Assembly: GCA_034770075.1 (NCBI GenBank)
Contig: CM068385.1
Location: 77,368,272-77,432,271 of the forward strand
DNA: 64,000 nt
From: Aralia elata
Taxonomy: Eukaryota > Streptophyta > Magnoliopsida > Apiales > Araliaceae
Reading direction: 5' to 3'
Shown here: positions 42,659 to 55,317 of the stretch, piece by piece
Position numbering within the stretch: the stretch's first letter is position 1
Layout of the letters: every line of letters starts with the position of its first letter
Notes under the pieces: model-generated
The model's input: the letters and a program-made list of their open reading frames with translations, nothing else
Told to the model about the DNA's origin: nothing
The model's database searches: none
Position numbers and translations under genes: made by a program

Positions 42659-43503
42659 ATGGGATGTTATTTTCTTTGTTTTATCCTACTTTCTGCACGT
42701 CTATATTATAATCATTCCATTTCATCTAATGAAAGCTTATGTATTGAAAAACATTTGTTATATAATGAGTATTTACATTTTATTGCCAGGTGTCCCAATT
42801 TGAATGATTTTAGCCCTACTGATGATTGGCCCAATTCGAAAGATGATTATGATTTCAATGTGGAGCTGAATTTCGATTTGATGGGGATCGAACAAGAGGA
42901 GGTGGATGACGAAGAGGTGCTCGAAGAAATCAGAAGATGGGTTAAAGATAAGCCCAAACCCAACCTTGAACAAACTACCACCATCAATATTGGAACCCTT
43001 GACAATCCCAAAGAACTTCAGATAGGATCTGACCTCACCCCAAGCCAACAAAAAGAAATGACCCAACTCTTAACCCGATATGAGGACGTATTCGCTTGGT
43101 CGCATGAATATATGATCGGACTGTCTACTGATATAGTCATCCATCGATTGCTAATTAAAGAAGGTTTCAAGCCCGTCAAGCAGAAATTAAGAGGCTCAAA
43201 CCAGAATGGAGCCTAAAAGTTAAAGAGGAAATCATCAAGCAGTTTAAGGTCGGGATAATCATGGTATTTATCTATCCCGAATGGTTGTCTAATGTGGTCC
43301 CAATACCAAAGTCAGGGGGAAAGTTTGAGTCTGCGTAGATTATAGAAATCTAACAAAACTAGCGTCAAAGACGATTTTCTTGTGTCATTCATCCATATCT
43401 TAATAGATAACACCACACAGTTTGAAATGTACTCATTCGTCGACTGTTTTACCGGCTATCACCAGATCATGGTCGCCAAGGAAGATAGAGAAAAGGCGAC
43501 TTT
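42659..43503 (+). pseudogene. Ogre-type reverse transcriptase, 5' part
   Basis: 42659-43216 carries QQKEMTQLLTRYEDVFAWSH and DIVIHRLLIKEGFKPVKQKL, the characteristic lead-in to Tat RT. A one-base shift follows at about 43195; then PEWLSNVVPIPKSGGKF and YSFVDCFTGYHQIMVAKEDR give RT blocks 1-3, with the catalytic Asp in SFVDCFTGY. The frame is cut at 43503 by the solo LTR and resumes at 45732. Confidence 0.85.
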
Positions 43504-45731
43504 TGTAACGACCGAAAATTCTGAAATTGCCTTGTAATTCGAATTTTTGAATATTAATGAATATTTTATTAATATTATATTTGTGTTACGTGCTTAAAGG
43601 TTGCGTGACAACCTGGATTGTGTGAATGCATGAAATTTTATGTGTTATAGTTCTGTTTAAGTGAATAATTGATTTCACGTAGCGTCGCTAAATCACTATT
43701 CACGGGGCACGTTTCCCGAGGCACTATTCACGCCATAAAATTTTTGTGTCTTTTTCGACTTTAATAAATTTTATAAATACGTGTATGCATATGAGTACTT
43801 TTTCCAAGTGTCAAAAATTTTATTTGAGCTGATACGTAATTTTATCCGTATCCGAAATTTATTAAATGGGTGTTCCGAATATTTGGACAAATTCTATAAT
43901 AATTATTTTTACCCATTCCAATATTTATGGTAAGCCACCCATAAGCCCTGCAGCTCACGCTGCAGCGAGGGGCAAGTTGGGAAAGCACGGGACTCACGCC
44001 GTAGCGTTAGGCCCAGTGCTTTGGCTTGGCGCTGCAGCGCCAGCTCCGTGTCCGGACCGGGTCGGGCAGTCAGGCCGGGTCAGGTCGGGTCGGACCTAAT
44101 GAATCCTTTTCAGCGGGTCCAACACTTATATATTTCTTTGTACTAAATGATTAGACAGGTTATTTATTCCTATCTTGTTAAGCCCTAAATGCTTAATTAT
44201 TTATTAAATGTCAACCAAATTAGTATTGTCTTAAGGCGGAAATTGTATAATCTAATTGTAATTTAGGCTTGGTTTTCCGGGGGCGCTGCCCCCTGACCCC
44301 ACCAGCTCACCGACGAGCTGGGCAGTCGCTCGCTCACTGGGGAGCGAGACCCCCGACTGGGTAGTCGTAAGGCAATCAATGTGTTTTAATGATGCAGCGC
44401 CCATTTTGAACCATTATTTGGAATGTGACTAATTGTTATGTAAATATGTACTTAATTGTGTAGGATATTAAGGAGCGTGTGTTGTATTATTGTAGCAGCG
44501 CTTCAGGCAAGTTTCCTAACGCTTGTCTAACCCTTGTGTTGGGCAAGTTCCCTAACTTCATTCTTTCTACATATTGAATGCAAGTTTCTTACCTTACTCA
44601 AGATTATATTTGAGCAAGTATTATATCTTGTTGTAAGTTTCATAACTCGTACAACTTTTATTATTGTGCGAGTTTATCCTTATGAATTGTAAGTTCTTAA
44701 ACTTACTCAATCTTTATAATTGGGCAAGTTTTATTATTGAGCAGGTTATATCTTACTCGATTTATTTATTAAGCAAGTACTCTACATTATTGCAAGTTTC
44801 CTAACTCAGACACGAGTTATTACTTTCAAATGATATTAGTAGATTAATTATTATCAATTATTCCACATCAGAAATAATTATTGGTATTCGCACTTTGTGC
44901 ATTTGAATTCATGATTTGTTGTTGGGCTGTGAAATGTTTAAGTTCTTCATTTCATGAACTGTTTAAGGAATAGTCTATGCCACTTGTTTCGGCTAAGACA
45001 CGTACATGTTATTATTTTAAAAGCTATCCAAACCGATTGTCGGTGCGAATTCTTGGACTGAGAGAGCAACTCTTATGTAGGGGATTTTAATGTGTCGGTT
45101 ATTCGATGCAGTCAGAGCTAAATGTTATGCATATACATAGGGTACGAGAGGCTGATCCCCTCGAGTACTACTGACGGGCCAGGCGTTTAAAAGGGTTAGT
45201 TGAATAACTGATCCTTTGGCCAAATAGTTCATGGTCTATTGGACCACTCAACAGTAAATAATCAATATTCATTACTTTATTTGAACTTTGATTATATTGT
45301 CGGCTATTTCTTCAATGTTCTTAAATTGTTGAACCATACGATTATTATTCTAATTCATTCATGATATATCTTCCTTATTCATTTTAAACTTGCTGAGCAA
45401 AGTAGTTGCTCACTCTTGCTATATCATGAACCCATTGCAGTTAAGCTGGGAAGTTCCAAAGCAGACAAAGGCAAAGGAAAGCTTACGGAGTAGTTATATG
45501 TACTATCTCGTTATGTAATCGTGGAATCATTTTGTAATATTATTATATTCTGCGATGTATTCTATTTAAGGTTATAGACCTTGGGACCATAGTAAACCTT
45601 TTGTAATGAACAACATATGTTTATTTATTCCGCATTAGTTAATTTATGTTGTTTAGAGTTGTATGGATGTACTTTATCGTGAACACTAAATTCGAGGTAT
45701 TGGTACCTGAATTTGGGGGTGTCACAACTTT
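43499..45731 (+). mobile_element. Solo gypsy LTR with 5-bp target duplication
   Basis: 43504-45726 (2223 bp) starts TGTAACGACCGAAAATTCTG and ends GGGGTGTCACA. It is flanked by acttt on both sides (43499-43503 and 45727-45731) and interrupts the RT codons exactly there. With no internal region, it is a product of LTR-LTR recombination. The ends resemble the LTR at 51560-54790, so it is probably of a related lineage. It contains a GC-rich block (43940-44090, 44275-44370). Confidence 0.9.
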
Positions 45732-46680
45732 TATCACCCATGGGGGACATTTTGTTACAGGCGTCTATCTTGTGGCCTCACCAACGCCAGTGCTACATAT
45801 CAAAGAGCAATGATGGCCTTATTTCATGATATGATGCACAAAGAAATTGAGGTCTACGTAGATGACATCATTGTGAAATTGAAAAGGAAAGAAGAGCACG
45901 CAGTTCACCTGCAGAAGGTGTTTAACCGACTACGTAAGTACAATCAAAAATTGAACCCTGCAAAATGCGCCTTCGGCGTCAAATCAGGTAAGCTTTTGGG
46001 ATTTCTCGTCAATAACTAGGGCATTGAGATAGATCCCACCAAGATAAAGACCATTACGAAAATGTCGACGCCACAAACCGAAAAAGAAATACAGGGATTC
46101 TTAGGAAGGATCAATTTCATCAGCCGATTCATATCATAGTTAACAACGACTTGTGAGCCAATCTTCAAATTGCTAAGGAAGAGTTTTTCTGGGAAGTGGA
46201 ATGAAGAATGTCAGAAAGCCTTCTGCATCATCGAACAACAACTGTTAAAAGCGATTGTCCTGGTACCTCCAAGGGAGGGAGTTCCCCTATTCAAGTACAT
46301 ATCTATCAATCCCCACATTATGGGATGCATGCTAGGATAGAAAGACGACATGGGTAAGGAAAGAGCCATATATTACCTGAGCAAAAAGTTCAACAGTTGT
46401 GAACAGAGCTATACGTTGATCAAGAAAACCTGTTGCGCACTAGCATGGGTCGCTATGAGACTGCAACATTACTTGCATGGCCACACGACATATCTAATTT
46501 CTCGTATGGATCCCCTGAAGTACATTTTCAACTGGCCTATGCTAAACTTCCGATTATCAATATGGCAGTTATTCCTTCAGCAATTCGACATCATTTACGT
46601 AACCTAGAAATCCATCAAAGGTCAAGGGATTGCAGATCAACTGTCTGAGGATTTGAACCATTGGAGACATACTTCCCCGA
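45732..46680 (+). pseudogene. Ogre-type RT 3' part and gypsy RNase H
   Basis: Continues the RT: MMALFHDMMHKEIEVYVDDI with the YVDD catalytic motif, KLNPAKCAFGVKSGKLLGFL, then EKEIQGFLGRINFISRFI. The RNase H follows: KAIVLVPPREGVPLFKYI, AIYYLSKKFNSCEQSYT and QHYLHGHTTYLISRMDPLKY. In-frame stops at about 46018, 46138, 46337 and 46606 make it inactive. Confidence 0.85.
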
Positions 46681-46699
46681 TGAAGGTGTAATGGTTATC

Positions 46700-47209
46700 T
46701 AACCAATAAGGCGCGAAGACGAAGGCCAATTTTGGATATTATACTTTAACGGTGCTATGAATATGGAAGGAGCTAGAGCTGGGGCAGTCCTCGTATCCAT
46801 CCCAGGAGAACAATATCTTGCAGCCACAAAACTACAATTCTACAATACGACCGAATACGAGGGATGTATTTTGGGATTGGAAATGGCCTGGAGAATGGGA
46901 GTCAAGCGATTAGCCGTTTTCGGAGATTCAGAATTGGTCATCCGGCAATCTATGGGAACGCACAACACTAAGGAACTCCATTTGCTTCCTTATCATCGAC
47001 ATATCAACAAACTGGGAAAAGAGTTCGAAGACATCGCTTTTAAGCACTTTCCACGGAATAGAAGCGATTTTGCAGACGCATTATTGACCACATTGGCAGC
47101 GTTAATACATGTATCCAAAAGGAAGGAACCACCCGTCATTAAATTTACAATACAGCATAACCCCGCCTATCAACGGTGTATCGGGGAAGTGTTAGACGAA
47201 ATCCCTTAG
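46700..47209 (+). pseudogene. Second (archaeal-type) RNase H of the Tat lineage
   Basis: The frame reads YFNGAMNMEGARAGAVLVS, TTEYEGCILGLEMAWRMGVK, VFGDSELVIRQSMG and FPRNRSDFADALLTTLAAL. Family members start YFDGA; here the first catalytic Asp is Asn (about 46750), while the Glu of TEYEG, the Asp of GDSELV and the final Asp of ADAL remain. This extra RNase H between RT-RH and integrase is a Tat hallmark. Confidence 0.85.
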
Positions 47210-47220
47210 TATGAACAACC

Positions 47221-48470
47221 ATGGACCATGGTACCACAATATCAAAGAATAACTGCACGATAGATCACCCCTGCGAGAGCAAATCAAACCGAGAGACAGC
47301 AAATCCAAAAGTTGGCATTAAAATTCTAAGCGGTGACACCTTATATAAGAGAGACGTCAGCATGGGACTCTTGAGGTGCCTAGACAAAGACCAAGGCCAG
47401 AGGCTAATGAACGAGGTACACTGCGGAGTATGTGGACCACATATGAGCGGCCCTCTTCTAGTCAAAAAGATCCTGAGGACCGGGCATTATTGGTTGTCGC
47501 TTAAAGCAGACTGCGATGCTCATCACGTCAAGCGATGCCATCAATGCCAAATACATGCCAATACCATCCACGCGCCATCCAACGATCTACAATGCATGAC
47601 ATCTCCCTGGCCTTTCTCTATGTGGGGAATGGATATGATCGGGCCGATCGAGCCCAAAGCAAGCAACGGGCATCAATTCATATTCACCATGAATGATTAC
47701 TTTACTAAATGGATAGAAGCAGCCTCTTTCCCCAAAGTGACAAAGGAAGTGATTGTCAGTTTCATCCTGAACAACATCATATGTCGATACGGACAACCGA
47801 AAATTCTAGTATCAGACAATGCTAAGAATCTAAACAATACGATGATGAAAGAGCTATGCGAAAGGTTCAAGATCAAACATCTCAATTCAGTCATTTACCG
47901 ACCAAAGATGAACGGGGCGGTAGAAGCGACAAACAAGAATATCAAGAAAATTATGGAGAAAATGGCAGCAAATTATGATTAACGGGGCGGTCGGATCTGT
48001 TACTTCTTACCCTACTTACTTACCGGACGTCAGTCCGCACATCAACTGGGCAACCCCTACTCTTTGGTATATAGCACAGAAGCCGTGTTACCGGTTGAAG
48101 TCGAAATGGCATCCCTCAGAACATTGTTGGACACCCAAATTGGGGAAAATCAATAGATACAAGATCGATACGACCAACTAGCTCAGATAGAGGAGAAGAG
48201 AATGGCCACCATCTTCCATGGGCGATTATATCAGCAACGCATTTCCAGATCCTATAATAAAAAGGTACGATCCCGAGAATTTAAAGAAAATGATTTGGTG
48301 TTAAAGAAGATCATTCTTTGCCAAGACGAAGCTGGAGGAATGCGCCGAATTGGGAAGTACCGTTCGTTGTTAAAATAGTATTGTGCAAGGGAGCTTTGAT
48401 ATTTCAAGAAATGGACGGCAAGGTGTTCCCTCAACCTCTTAATGTGGACTATGTGAAAAGATACTAAGCA
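47221..48470 (+). pseudogene. Ogre-type integrase
   Basis: Zinc finger HCGVCGPHMSGPLLVKKI ... GHYW ... CHQCQIHAN (HHCC). The core has WGMDMIGPIEP (D), LVSDNAKNLNN (D) and MNGAVEATNKNIKKIMEK (E), so D-D-E is intact. A stop at about 47980 comes with a local duplication of TAACGGGGCGGT (47910 and 47979). Decayed C-terminal sequence follows, including FHGRLYQQRISRSYNKK-like and VKRY, ending near 48470. Confidence 0.85.
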
Positions 48471-48719
48471 TGAGAAACCATTCCATTTTTGAAAAAAAAG
48501 ATCAGAATCATCAAATCTTGGGTTACGTTTAGCCTGAACTACGTGAGATCTCCTCATTATTATGGGAGTACGTAGGCAACCGTTTTTCAGTGCGGTCTGA
48601 TCCTTGTAAAAATCCAAAAGTAATTCGTGATAACTTTACTAGTGGACCACCTGATCTGTCTAGCGACCAACCAAATAGCCATCCCAAACACAAATCCAAC
48701 GAGATATGAATCTCCCCCC
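48471..48719 (+). other. Ogre-type post-integrase segment up to the nested insertion
   Basis: Non-coding Ogre sequence (LNYVRSPHYYGSTWA-type trace near 48535-48580), ending at a run of 12 C (about 48713-48724), where the antisense gypsy fragment begins. Confidence 0.5.
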
Positions 48720-48804
48720 CCCCCAAACCAGATTATCCAAATGAGCCTAAACCGTTGTACCCCTTTGACCCGATCAATGACCACACTCTTTTTATGAGAG
48801 TCTA

Positions 48805-49605
48805 TTACCGCCCCATGATAAACAACCAATCCATCCCCAGTGTTACGTCAAATTCTCCCAGTTTGATTGGAATTAAATCTACCGATAACTTATGCCCTAT
48901 AATTTCGACGCAATAATTCCTATAAATGTGTTCAACAGGGATCACTTCCTTATTCGCAACTTCTATATTCAAAGGTGACTCTAGTTTCTCTAGAGGTAAA
49001 CTTAAACTTCTAGCAAAATCATAGGATATGAAAGAACAGGTCGCACCCGAATCAAACAATACATATGCATTAATATCATTGATTGGGATGATACATGAAA
49101 CTACGTGTCCAGATGTCATGGCATCTTGGACCGTCATATTGAAGGCATGGGCAGTTGGTCTACTCGGTGGGGCTGGACCAGTTATGGTCAGCTTACCACT
49201 GTTATTTCCTTTGTTGCCGTTTCCCCCGTCGGTTCCATTCTTTGGGCAATTTCTTGCCATATGGTCCGCCGCTCCGCAGACAAAATATCCGGTGTTGTTT
49301 TTTGGATTGGGGTAGTTATAAGAGATGTGTCCCTCCTGCCCACAGTTGTAGCACGCTAACTTTCCCTTCAGGCAGATCCCGGAATGATTCTTCCGGCAAG
49401 TCTTGCACGGTTCCTTTCCCTTCTTTGGGTCCCCTTGTTTAGTTTCGGTATTCCCGGAGTTGTTCCACTTCCTCTTGTGGCTTCCTCCACTACCACTGGC
49501 TCCCTCAGTCTTACTTCCCCCGTCACTCTTATTCTTATTCTTCTTCTCCCTATTGTATAAGTTCAGCGCCTCAGTTCCGCCTTCGGCTATAATAGCCTTC
49601 TCCAA
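48805..49605 (-). pseudogene. Gypsy gag C-terminus (two zinc knuckles) and protease start
   Basis: CYNCGQEGHISYNYP (last position Pro-adjacent Tyr in place of Cys) and FVCGAADHMARNCP are two CCHC-type knuckles. AYVLFDSGATCSFISYDFAR holds the protease DSGA active site, and GEFDVTLGMDWL ends the protease core. A frameshift near 48820 follows, then VIDSHKKSVVIDRVKG in another frame, then the truncation point. Confidence 0.85.
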
Positions 49606-49752
49606 GATTAACCCAAATGTGCCAATTTACAACACACTAACCTTATTATAGAGCTAGGGTTTCAGGCCCTACTCGAATCTCCTCGTCTTCCTCTCCTCGG
49701 TGTCCACCTGGTGTGGAGTGAACCTAACCAGTTCATTGAACCTGGCAGCATA

Positions 49753-50244
49753 TTATGAAACTGACATATCCCCATGCTTTAACTCTAAAAACCACATTTC
49801 CATACGGCTCTGCATGCTCTGTGGAAAATAATTCTCGAAGTAAATATCCTTAAATCTTTCCCAAGTAATAACCCCCTCTCCAGACCTATTCTGGTTGGCC
49901 TCCCACCAGAAATTGGCCTCACCTTTTAGTATATAGGTAGCAAAAATAGTTTTCTGCTCCTCCCCGACTACGGCAATAATGAATGCCTTCTCCACTTCTT
50001 TCACCCACGATTGAGCCGCTATCGGCTTGGTGGTTCCCCTAAACTTGGGCGGTCCCACACTCTTAAAGTCTTTAAAGTTGGCTACACGCGCAACTGGAGG
50101 AACTACGGGGAGTACGGTAGGGGCTCTGTTCAAGGCTCCTACTAGTAAGTCTATCAACTGTTGCATCGGGTTTTCTTGACCCCCACCCTCGTTTTCATTA
50201 TGGAATTCTTCCTCTTGATTTCTTTGTCTTTTTCTTGGCGGCAT
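49753..50244 (-). pseudogene. Gypsy gag core
   Basis: The start MPPRKRQRNQEEEFHNENEG is followed by FKDFKSVGPPKFRG, AQSWVKEVEKAFIIAVVGEE and FATYILKGEANFWWEANQ, the standard plant chromovirus/Tekay-like retrotransposon gag domain. The frame stops at 49753 (YYE codon context lost); the linker to the knuckles (49606-49750) is in another frame. Confidence 0.85.
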
Positions 50245-50850
50245 CTTTCTGTTAAATCATAATAAAATTATGGTATTACTAGTTCATTATTCTTCTTTTA
50301 ACGCATTCTTATTAGTACTAACTCATACACATCACAAAACATATTAAATAATTTTCTTATATATATATATATATATGCTTCTTAATTCATACACCTTACT
50401 AGATAAAGCTTCAGTTGTTTACATATTATCCCTTTATTACATACAAAAGATGGGATTTACCTAACTACTCCATAACTTAACTACAATTGGGACTATACAA
50501 AAGATATCCCGCTACTAATATCAAAAGTTGGGATTCGCGTCATTACACTTATATATACTTATATATCTATACATCATCTAATTAATAATTAGACCTCGCC
50601 TAATGGCATCAGCGTACTCGTTATCTTCTATGTCCATGTTTAGGCTCCTACTGATGGTATGCCTGGTCTGGCCCTCCTCTGCAGGATAGTAGGTCACCCT
50701 ACCCTAGAATCATCCATGCGACGACCTGAATGCGTAATTGGACATATCGATCCTTATCTTCTTGACCCTCATCTCCTCTTCTAGGTCATAGACTTGATCT
50801 TTGGCCAGGATCCTATCATCGATCTCGGCCTCCCAGTAAGACTCTATCTC

Positions 50851-51307
50851 CTAGAGCTCATGCACTCTTGCCTCTAGGGCTTGCACTCTAGCCCTCAGCG
50901 TTACATTCCTGTCAAGCATCGTCGTGAATAGATTATACAAGTCTGTTGGAGCTACTTCCTCTTCCTTTGAAGGTACAACCTCTGATGATGTATCATCAGC
51001 ATCCTCCTTCTCGTGCTCTAATGGGATCCTCCTCAATGGGATCCTCCTCCACCGGTGCAGCTTCCACTGTTGGCGTCCCTAACAAACCAGCAGCTGCCCT
51101 TCCACCTAACACACTAATCACACTAACTGGTGGTGTTGAACCCTCCTCACGTTCCTCTGAATGTTCAGATGGATCCTCGTCAGAGTCGAGGTCCATGTCT
51201 GGGTCGCTATCGGCAAGCGTTTCTACCTCAGATATTGGCTCAGGTACTGGAGCAATCAGCTCCTCACTCACAACATAGATATCCTGAAACATGATTTCTT
51301 CAGACAT
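50851..51307 (-). pseudogene. Upstream acidic/coiled ORF of the gypsy element
   Basis: Two overlapping frames: MSEEIMFQDIYVVSEELIAP with a Ser/Asp/Glu-rich stretch (50996-51307), and MRRIPLEHEKEDADDTSSEV with TLRARVQALEARVHEL, a short coiled coil (50851-51036). An ORF of this kind between PBS and gag is known in some of these elements; function unknown. Broken by a frameshift near 51020. Confidence 0.5.
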
Positions 51308-51544
51308 CCTACAATCAAAATTTTAATAACTGATTAGCACATAGAAACAATGTATATTTATTATTATCACATAACAAATATAGTTTATTTTAAGTTTACT
51401 CTTATTATTATTATTCTTTGATGAATTTCCTTAATTCATTCCTTTAAACTCTATTTGAGTCCATCTTTCGACTGACTTCTCTAATTAACTCTTCTAAGGT
51501 CATATTCCTAAGGTATGTCCCCCATCTAAGGTTTATAACCCACA

Positions 51545-51556
51545 GCTCTGATACCA
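51545..51556 (-). other. Gypsy primer binding site
   Basis: TGGTATCAGAGC on the minus strand three bases inside the LTR, complementary to the 3' end of initiator tRNA-Met. Confidence 0.9.
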
Positions 51557-51559
51557 ACT

Positions 51560-54500
51560 TGTAACGCCCCCAAATCCGGGTCTACCTTTAAACCTGGGTC
51601 TAGTGCGTCACGGTACTACTCATTCATCACAATAATAACAACATAAATGTAATAACTATATTATTATAATATGTCTTATTCTATCCCACGTTCTATAATC
51701 ATTACATCATTCATTGTCAAAATATTAATAATTATTACATCATTCATAATAATATTAAGTTTATCATAGTATAAACTATTACATATATGGATATTAAAAT
51801 CCTATGCGTTAACTAAAAACATTTATTAAAAGCAAGGATGAACATTCAATTGCTCAGCAAGTATAACAGTTGAATAACAACAAAATCAGGAATCATATCA
51901 TAATAATTCAACAACTGAACAATAGTTGTGAAACATACTGAATAAGTAAGAATAATACTTTGCTTTTGTTTGAAGAAATTTTTGAAATAACATACTGAAT
52001 GGTCATAAGATCTTGAACATTCTTTTTCATTCATAAAAGGTTTCACCGTAATTCTACCGCAAACCGATGTACTTATGAGCACTTCTAGGTAATCCGCCTA
52101 TAGTACTTTATATTGATTTACACTCTACTTTTAAACGACTATATGCGTTTGGTTTAGGCACTTGCAACCTTGCCGGAATACCCAACTAAAACTTTCCCTA
52201 TTATTAGGGTTTTCATTTTATACATGCAATGGAATTCAAACCGAAAAAATTCAGTTGGATAACTCTACTTAACATCAATAATATCTCAAAGATTTATAAT
52301 GCAATCGATAAAATATTTTAAATCATTTATCTAGTCGAATCAAATGGCATCGACAGTCCTCATAAGCAATTCATGAATAATAGAACTTGAAAGTTTTAAC
52401 ATACTATGCATAGCATATCTTGAATACTTGGAAAAAGTTTAAGAAACTTGCATTTAATATAAACATCAAATGAAGTTAGGGTACTTGCCTTAAGCGTCTT
52501 CTAGAGTTTAAGCTAGTTGCCTTCGAATGGCCTACACAATTAAGTTTACGTACACATACCAATTAGCCACATAATTGACACTACTCATGGTTTACATTAA
52601 CTCTATTCAATGTTTTATAAGATTCGTTCCATTCGAATTAGAACACCTTTTAAGTTCATTCACAATTGACTTGGCGTTTTTAGACGCTCGCACGTCATAT
52701 GCCCAACCCTGACTACTCAAACGTCTAAGCGACATGCCAATGCGTAGGCTTAACACGCTTTTAAAACTCATACAAGACTCCTCGATTAATGTTAAGTATT
52801 TTATGTTTCATATTTTTCTTCTTTTAGGACTTAGAACATTCTCTTTTATTGTTGTAGACATTGCACGTCATGAACGCGAACGTCGGACGCTCGACTGCAT
52901 AGCAGCCCACCTGACCAGCCCTTGGCTCGGGCCAGCGCAGGTGCACCCACCAGCAGCGCAGCTGCGCCAAAATCTCTAACTCCCTGCGTAGCTGCGCCAA
53001 GGACCAGTGTAGCTGCGTTGAGCCTTAGTTAGCCAAACTTAATCCCTGACGCTCTGACACGCCCATTTCGCAATGCCGTAACTTCGTCATCCCATATCGG
53101 AATGAGCCCGTTCTTGAGCCCTTTCTTCCTTGTAACAACCTCTCCAATTTTCCCTGGATAGAATAATTTTTAAGGTTTTCTAACAAGCCTAAAAATTGGC
53201 ACAAAAGTCCCTCAGGGACTCATTTAGTGACATGTTTGATGTCGGACTTTCAATTTACCGGAACTCGGTCATCCGAAGTCGGATTGAGCTCGTTCTTGAG
53301 CCTACGGCTCACAATTTTCGTGAACTTTAAAAGTCTTACCAAATCGAACTTTCTTGGACACGTGATCTACTTGCTAACTTAGCCCAAAGTGGTACCAAGT
53401 TAGGGTTTTCATTATTTTACGTCTTTGAAATTTCGCCATAACTTCGTTATAGCTCGTTTTAATTTTGTTCCACCTGGAACATTTTGGTAACTCATTTGAG
53501 TACATTTCCTTCTTCTTAGATTTTTAATTACTAGCATGCAAGTGATGGTTTTAAACTTGTCCATCAACAACATTAACAACCTTTTCTTGGTTTGATTGTT
53601 TATTAGTGTTATGTTTTCACTTAGTATGCTTTACCGGGTAAGTATTAAGTCCACTAACGTTCATCATCTTTATATTTTCGGATCCTTCATTGATCCCCAT
53701 TAACCACCATCAATAAGGCACTTCAATCTATATTTATAAAATATTAAAACAACAAAAATAGAAACTAGGGCTTTAATATTCTTACATTCTCGTTCTTGCT
53801 TAAGCTTTGATGGAATTAGTATTTAGCTACATCTTCTCATTCCTTCCTTCTTTAGGATCTGAAATCTCTCTCTCTCTCTCTAAATATGACTATAGTTTTT
53901 CTTCTTGCTTTTGTGAATTGGTGAGGATTGTGAAGAGAAGGCTTATTATTTATAGGTTTTTCAAGGTTTGGGGTAGTTTGGTCTTTAAAGCAACTTTACT
54001 AGGGTTTGTAAATATTACCCTTGGCTTTGGTATTGTGTGGTCTATCCCCTATAACTTCTCAATCCTTGCAACCATACCCTTGCCTAACTTGACCATGGTT
54101 AAGTTAATTCCACCAACCAAGACTTTTAAGGCTTTTTCATTTAATGTTTACTTAGCTTAGTGGAGAAACTTTGCCAAGCTTCTCCAAGAAGTTATCCCAA
54201 CCCACATGGCTGGCCACCACCCCCTTGGGGGCCCCACATGGGTTGCCCTATTTCCTCTTTTTCCCACCCATCGATCTGAGGTTGACCCGTTTTGATCTAA
54301 CTAGGTTTTGGGCTTGGTTTATTAATTATTTGGGCCAAACTTTGGGCCTCCTAACCATTTGACTTGGGCCTCAATTTAATTATCTTGGGCCTCATACATT
54401 ACATCCATTGGGCTTTTGAAAACAAAGCCCAAAGGATTAAAGATTAAAACTTGACTTTCGTTGACTTTTTATAATCCGATCCACAGTCAAAAAACCGTGT

Positions 54501-54790
54501 TTTTTGTTTTAGAATTTTATTAGATATTACACTTCGTGACATCATATAAAAGCTATGGCGTCTTTCGAAATTTTGAAAGGCGTTTTTAGCGTGAATAGTA
54601 CTATTTCATCTTTTTCTTGAGAAAATTTTTATTTCTTCATATGAAAACCTAGTTCGTCAATTCTAACATATAAGCACTATCTAGGTCATAATACGACCTT
54701 TAAACACATAACACAGAGTAATATTCATAAAAATTTATTTTATTCAATAAAACCCTAATTATAATCTAAGTACGATTCCCGGTCATTACA
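51560..54790 (-). repeat. Gypsy 5' LTR (3.2 kb)
   Basis: On the minus strand it starts TGTAATGACCGGGAATCGTA and ends ATTTGGGGGCGTTACA. The PBS adjoining the inner end fixes its orientation. Short ORFs inside are not genes. Confidence 0.85.
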
Positions 54791-54843
54791 TCTGGAAGCA
54801 ATACTGCCAGTGGAATGATGATCCAGATGAGTGATAGAAGATG

Positions 54844-55108
54844 AGGTCATCTATACCTGGCAAAATAGGCCCAGGTCCGTGGGCCGGCCCGACCCGCCGT
54901 CACGGGCCGGCCCGACCCGCCGTCACGGGCCGGGCTTTGGGCTTCACTTTTTCAGTCCATCAAAACCTGGGCCGTTTTGGCCCGACCCGTTTGGGTCAAG
55001 CCTAGAAAATGTAGGCAAAAATAGGTCTAGGCTTTGGGTTTCATTTTATCAACCCATCAAAACCTGGGCCATTTTGGCCTGGCCCGTTTGTCAGGTCTAA
55101 GGTCATCT
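54844..55108. mobile_element. hAT-like MITE with 8-9-bp target duplication
   Basis: Element about 54853-55099, left end ATACCTGGCAAAATAGGCCC and right end GGCCCGTTTGTCAGGTCTA. It is flanked by aggtcatct (54844-54852 and 55100-55108). Internally it carries tandem GGGCCGGCCCGACCCGCCGT (two to three copies) and duplicated CATCAAAACCTGGGCC. No coding capacity. Confidence 0.8.
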
Positions 55109-55317
55109 GTAAAAATAATATCAAAAGACTACACAGGGGTCAATCTTATACAGTTTATATATAATAAGCATGCATCACAACATATATAAAAAAATGAAAT
55201 GAACAACCATGAACATTAGCGTCTCTAACTGATCCATACATATAAAATTGCAAATTGTACATAATTAAAATATATAGGGAAAGGGGGCACATGCGCCAAA
55301 CAACTAATACAAGTCTG

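Larger units (their letters stand above)
48720..54790 (-). mobile_element. Truncated gypsy (tRNA-Met-primed, chromovirus-like) nested antisense
   Basis: Reading on the minus strand: a 3.2-kb 5' LTR (51560-54790), a PBS for tRNA-iMet, an upstream ORF, gag, zinc knuckles and the start of protease, then an abrupt end at a poly-C run near 48720. RT, IN and the 3' LTR are missing. No left target duplication could be identified. Either the insertion was truncated or a deletion removed the rest together with some Ogre sequence. Confidence 0.8.

Noticed and set aside
54831..55100. 89-codon ORF rich in Pro/Arg/Gly
   Set aside because: Translation of the GC-rich hAT-like MITE repeats.
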